This document shows, piece after piece, positions 60,768 through 64,000 of a stretch of DNA of 64,000 nucleotides. Position 1 is the stretch's first letter. Every line of letters begins with the position of its first letter. Both the position numbers and the translations under genes were made by a program. Where the stretch lies: the NCBI GenBank assembly GCA_050011155.1, contig JBEKJP010000002.1:1-64000 (forward strand), written 5' to 3'. This DNA is from Palsa-504 sp050011155. Lineage in GTDB: Bacteria > Actinomycetota > Actinomycetes > Streptosporangiales > Streptosporangiaceae. Under the pieces are notes generated by a model. The model was not told the DNA's origin, did not search any database, and was given only the letters and a program-made list of their open reading frames with translations.

Positions 60768-61675
60768 AGTTCACCGTTGACTACCCGATCGTCACCGTCG
60801 GCTACGACCCGGCGCTGGTCACCGCGGCCGGGATGACCCGCGTTGCCCAGGCGGCCGAGGAGCGCGGCTACGATGCGATCTCGTTCAGCGAGCATCCTGC
60901 CCCGTCGCACAAGTGGCTCAACGCGGGCGGCCACGAGTCGCTCGACCAGACGTCAGCCCTCGCGTTCTGCGCTGCCGTCACCAGCCGGCTGCGGCTGATG
61001 ACGTACCTGCTGGTGCTGCCTTACCACAACCCGTTCCTGACGGCCAAGGCACTGAGCACGGTCGACGTGCTGTCCGGCGGCCGCCTGACCGTGGTCGCCG
61101 GGACCGGGTACCTGCGCTCGGAGTTCCTCGCCCTAAACGTTGACATGGACCTGCGCAACGAGCTGTTCGACGAGTCGCTCGAAGTGCTGCGGGGCGCGTG
61201 GAACGAGGTTCCCTTCGCCTACCAGGGCAAGCACTTCACCGCGCGCGGCGTGGCCTCCCTGCCCGGCCCGGCGCAGGCCGGGGGGCCGCCAGTCCTTATC
61301 GGTGGGAACAGCGCCAGGGCGCGTGCACGTGCGGCCAGAAACCAGGGCTGGAGCCCGCTGATGGTGAGGCCGGAGGTGGCACGGACCTCGCGCACACCCG
61401 GCATCGCCACCGTCGCCGAGCTGGCCACCCAGGTCAACGGCGTGCGTGAGGCGGCGGCGGCGGTCGGCGCCGCCCCGCTGATCATCCAGGTGCACACCCC
61501 GCAGGCGGGCTTCATGCAGCGACCGGGCTCAGCCGAAGAGCACCGCGACCACCTCGGGTTGCTCGAAGACGCCGGAGTGGACTCGTTCGTGCTGCGGCCG
61601 CCCGGCGATTCCGTCGACCACGCGGTCGAGGCGCTGTACCGGTACGCCGAGACGTTCCTGGGGCCGCGCGCATGA
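60764..61675 (+). CDS. LLM-class F420-dependent oxidoreductase
   Basis: 303 residues. It starts DYPIVTVGYDPALVTAAGMT, then ISFSEHPAPSHKWLNAGGHE, LRLMTYLLVLPYHNPFLTAK and VDVLSGGRLTVVAGTGYLRS, a typical F420 luciferase-like (Rv-type) barrel. GGNSARARARAARNQGWSPL is the late phosphate-binding region. It differs strongly from the previous enzyme. Its stop overlaps a broken SDR start (ATGA 61672-61675), so the operon once had a sixth member. Confidence 0.92.
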   Translation: MKFTVDYPIVTVGYDPALVTAAGMTRVAQAAEERGYDAISFSEHPAPSHKWLNAGGHESLDQTSALAFCAAVTSRLRLMTYLLVLPYHNPFLTAKALSTVDVLSGGRLTVVAGTGYLRSEFLALNVDMDLRNELFDESLEVLRGAWNEVPFAYQGKHFTARGVASLPGPAQAGGPPVLIGGNSARARARAARNQGWSPLMVRPEVARTSRTPGIATVAELATQVNGVREAAAAVGAAPLIIQVHTPQAGFMQRPGSAEEHRDHLGLLEDAGVDSFVLRPPGDSVDHAVEALYRYAETFLGPRA

Positions 61676-62236
61676 CGGGCCGCTCCCGCAGTCCCCGGAC
61701 GACGGCTCGCACGGATACGCCGTGTACGTGACCGGCCGGACGCAGCGAAATGGCGAGTCGCGGTGGGACGGCACGGTCCACGACACCGCCGCGGCAGTCA
61801 CCGCGGCCGGCCGAGAAGGCGTGGCGGTGCGCGTCGACCTGCTCGATGTCGGCCTGCGCAGCAGCCTCGTCGCCAGCTACTACGCGGCGCCACTCCTGAT
61901 CGGGACGGGCCGTGGCCTGGTGGTGTTCACCTCGGCGCCTGGCGCCGTGCGCTATCAGTACGGAGCAGCCTACGGCGCGCACAAGGCGGGCATGGACAAG
62001 CTCGCCGCCGATACGGCCGTCGACTTCCGGCCGTTCGGCGTCGCCGCCGTGTGCTGGCCGCCGACCCCGGTGTCCTCGCTCTCAGCGGACGCACCCTCAT
62101 CGGTGCGGAAGTGGCGCAACGGTACGGGATCAGCGAGACCTTCCCCAAAGGCACGTCGAACACCGGGGACCTGTCGTACGCACGCCCGTTGCGGCTTGAC
62201 TCGCCGTCCCTGTTCTGGGACGGCGAAACCCGCTGA
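61672..62236 (+). pseudogene. DHRS1-like SDR with several internal deletions
   Basis: An ATG overlapping the LLM stop starts a frame that breaks within 20 codons. A second frame from 61722 reads VYVTGRTQRNGESRWDGTVH and ITAAGREGVAVRVDLL-like text, then jumps directly to DVGLRSSLVASYYAAPLLIG and VRYQYGAAYGAHKAGMDKLA (catalytic Tyr/Lys). A third frame supplies the tail VLALSGRTLIGAEVAQRYGI and YARPL to a stop at 62236. The N-terminal glycine motif and the NNAG region are missing. This fits the DHRS1-like SDR family (about 280-300 residues) with at least three losses. Confidence 0.8.
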
Positions 62237-62283
62237 CCGGATTGGCGGTCTTACGGCCTGGATACGCCGGTTTCCCTATTCCG

Positions 62284-63318
62284 CTATGAGCCGAGGGCCG
62301 GGATGATCTGCGGCAAGTCAACCGTCGTGCGGATGCCGGGCGGGGCCGCACAGATGTAGGCAACCGCGTTGACCGCGCGGTTGGCGGTGTAACCGGGGGT
62401 CATCTCGCCCGCCCGGCCTTCCGGGATCGCGAAGTTGATGTCGATGTCCAGCGGGGCGTCACCGTCGACCTGGACACGCCAGCCGTTCCCGCGGACCTCC
62501 CAGGCCGGGTCCAGGTCGGCCGAGCAGTACCAGGTCGCGATGAACGTCACTAGAGGACGGCCGTCGTGCAGGCCGGTCACGATCGTCCGCATCCCGGCTA
62601 CCGTGCCCGCGTCCAGCGTGCCCGCCGCGATCGTGAGCTTCTCCGGCGTGACCGCCACTTCTCCGGTCGAGGTGACGGAGTCGAGCGGGAGGCCGACCGC
62701 CTCGGCCAGCAGGCGCATCGACGGGCCGAACGAGTAAGCGCCGAAGGCGAACCGCTCCGGCGGGAACTCCGCCACCGGGTGTCCGAAGCCCATGAGGCTG
62801 AAGAGCATGTCGGGCGAGTCGCGGGTGGAGCAGTCGGCGTACTCGTTGATCGTCAGGCCGTCGAGGCGGCGCTGGATGGACGTCAGCACCAGGGGGATCG
62901 CTTCGGTGATGAAGCCGGGGCTCGAGCCGGTGCTGTGAATGGAGGCGCCGCTGGCGGCGCAGACCCGTTCGACCCGTTCCCGGTCGGCTGGCGCCATGCT
63001 GCCCGGGTAATAGAACTCCCCGCACGTAGTGACGATGTTCGTGCCGGTGGCGAGGATGGCGCATACCTGGTCCAGGTCACAGGTCGCGGGCATGTAAATC
63101 AGGCAGTCCGCGCCGAGCGCGAGGATCTCGTCGATATCGGTGGTGGCGGTCACCCCGGTCGGCGGCAGGCCGCAGAGGTCGCCGGCGTCCTGGCCGGCCT
63201 TGGCGGCCGAGGTCACGTACACGCCGCCCAGCGTGAGCCCAGGGTGCTCGATGATGTGACGAAGAGAGCGGGTGCCGATATTGCCAGTCGCCCATTGCAC
63301 GACGCGGAGTCCGGTCAT
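62284..63318 (-). CDS. Dihydrodipicolinate reductase-like NAD(P)H-dependent dehydrogenase
   Basis: 344 residues from the ATG at 63318 behind GAGGAGAAG. LRVVQWATGNIGTRSLRHII is the Rossmann motif, followed by LTLGGVYVTSAAKAGQDAGD and ALGADCLIYMPATCDLDQVC. TCGEFYYPGSMAPADRERVE and the Ser/Gly-rich STGSSPGFITEAIPL are typical of the amine-dehydrogenase-like DapB relatives of actinomycetes. The reaction is not known; the family includes 2,4-diaminopentanoate and similar dehydrogenases. Confidence 0.9.
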   Translation of the reverse strand: MTGLRVVQWATGNIGTRSLRHIIEHPGLTLGGVYVTSAAKAGQDAGDLCGLPPTGVTATTDIDEILALGADCLIYMPATCDLDQVCAILATGTNIVTTCGEFYYPGSMAPADRERVERVCAASGASIHSTGSSPGFITEAIPLVLTSIQRRLDGLTINEYADCSTRDSPDMLFSLMGFGHPVAEFPPERFAFGAYSFGPSMRLLAEAVGLPLDSVTSTGEVAVTPEKLTIAAGTLDAGTVAGMRTIVTGLHDGRPLVTFIATWYCSADLDPAWEVRGNGWRVQVDGDAPLDIDINFAIPEGRAGEMTPGYTANRAVNAVAYICAAPPGIRTTVDLPQIIPALGS

Positions 63319-63354
63319 GATTTCTTCTCCTCGGTGAGAGTTTGTCACTACCAG

Positions 63355-64000
63355 TCAGTACAGGCCCCCGTCGACCCGGATGAGCGAGCCGGTCGTGAAA
63401 CTGGAGGCGGCCGACGCCAGGTAGAGCGCCGTCGTCACGACCTCCTCGGGCGACCCGGCGCGCCCGGCGGCGTTCCGCCAGGACCGCTTGCTCTCCTCGG
63501 GCCAGTGTTTCGAGATGTCGGTGAGGAACGGCCCCGCGCATAGCGTGTTGACCCGCACCCTGGGCGCGTACTCGCGGGAAAAGACCGTGGTGAGCGCGTT
63601 GAGGGCCGCCTTGGCGCCTGCGTAAGGCCCGAAGCGGGGGGCGGGGAACAAAGCACCGCTCGAGGAGACGTTGATGATGGATCCGCCGTCCCCGTCGTAC
63701 ATCCGCTGGCCGATCAGCGCGCTCAGCCGGAAGGGGCCCTTGAAGTTCACCCCGATCACCTTGTCGAACAGCTCCTCGGACGTCTGCGCCGAGGACGGCG
63801 CCAGCGGTGACATGCCCGCGTTGTTGACCAGGATGTCCACCCGGCCGAAATGCTCGTAGGCGCGGTCGGCCAGCTCGCCGCACTCGCTCCAGTGGCCGAC
63901 ATGGCATGCGACCGGCAGCGCCCGCCGTCCGGTCTCCTCGATCTCGTCCGCCAGCGCCGTGCAGTTGTCCAGCTTGCGGCTGGCGATGACCACGTCGGCG
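63355..64000 (-). CDS. SDR family oxidoreductase (truncated by window edge)
   Basis: The visible C-terminal 215 residues contain RVDILVNNAGMSPLAPSSAQ, FGPYAGAKAALNALTTVFSR (Tyr-x3-Lys) and FTTGSLIRVDGGLY at the end. The cofactor-binding N-terminus lies beyond base 64000; the frame runs off the edge as ADVVIASRKLDN. It is 37 bp upstream of the DapB-like gene on the same strand, so it is probably the first gene of that unit. Its substrate is unknown. Confidence 0.9.
   Translation of the reverse strand, partial: ADVVIASRKLDNCTALADEIEETGRRALPVACHVGHWSECGELADRAYEHFGRVDILVNNAGMSPLAPSSAQTSEELFDKVIGVNFKGPFRLSALIGQRMYDGDGGSIINVSSSGALFPAPRFGPYAGAKAALNALTTVFSREYAPRVRVNTLCAGPFLTDISKHWPEESKRSWRNAAGRAGSPEEVVTTALYLASAASSFTTGSLIRVDGGLY

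Noticed and set aside
20217..61675. Secondary-metabolite (PKS/NRPS) cluster
   Set aside because: Many CoA-handling enzymes but no ketosynthase-AT-ACP or condensation/carrier modules; the gene set is catabolic.

Overview
The window is high-GC DNA (GC-rich at third codon positions, frequent GTG/TTG starts, ATGA/GTGA gene overlaps) from an actinomycete. F420-type luciferase-like oxidoreductases, a short-chain dehydrogenase resembling the mycofactocin-coupled group, and many acyl-CoA synthetase, acyl-CoA dehydrogenase and enoyl-CoA hydratase paralogues suggest a soil actinomycete with a large lipid, terpenoid or steroid-like catabolic repertoire. Genus cannot be fixed from the sequence.

Layout. 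0.3-8.6 kb: a TetR regulator followed by two damaged genes, DUF167 and PNPOx/F420 small proteins, an acyl-CoA synthetase, a phosphotransferase, a GntR regulator, a GNAT enzyme and a broken secreted phosphoesterase/beta-propeller gene. 8.6-15.5 kb: a tRNA-Val(TAC) gene followed by three partial copies of a tRNA-Val 3' half, which divide the region into small islands. These hold an IS630 fragment, an AT-richer GTPase plus small-protein operon with an R2lox-like oxidase, an AbiE-like toxin-antitoxin pair, an integrase stub, and an aminoglycoside-phosphotransferase-like gene joined to a transposase-like remnant. 15.7-17.0 kb: an amidohydrolase. 17.5-30.6 kb: an SDR, a solute-binding lipoprotein and a long, tightly packed + strand run (CoA transferase, CitE-like lyase, DszA-like monooxygenase, VOC protein, aldehyde dehydrogenase, Baeyer-Villiger monooxygenase, SDR, cyclase-type hydrolase, NTF2-like protein, isochorismatase-like protein) that looks like one catabolic pathway. 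A stub of a second solute-binding gene closes it. 30.7-41.2 kb: aldolase, acyl-CoA dehydrogenase, thiolase, SDRs, a second amidohydrolase, a DUF35-thiolase fusion, a CoA transferase and a VOC protein. 41.4-47.6 kb: an IclR regulator, an SDR, aldehyde dehydrogenases (one intact, one stub), and an SDR-ferredoxin-P450 set. 48.1-54.3 kb: a third amidohydrolase (paralogue of the first), three acyl-CoA synthetases (one gutted) and an enoyl-CoA hydratase. 54.4-61.7 kb: a GntR regulator and SDR divergent from a five-gene operon of three acyl-CoA dehydrogenases and two LLM oxidoreductases. 61.7-64 kb: a broken SDR, a DapB-like dehydrogenase and an SDR cut by the window edge.

The most unusual trait is the number of genes that keep recognisable start and end sequence but have lost internal segments: an isoprenylcysteine methyltransferase-like gene, the phosphoesterase, an enoyl-CoA hydratase, an aldehyde dehydrogenase, an SDR, an acyl-CoA synthetase with three in-frame deletions, and probably the acyl-CoA synthetase at 2.7-4.0 kb. 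A YbjQ-like gene is frameshifted by an exact 14-bp tandem duplication. Intact paralogues of several of these lie in the same window. The best candidate for a little-described system is the GTPase/small-protein operon in the tRNA-Val island. All function calls rest on motifs and remembered family patterns; no database search was run.
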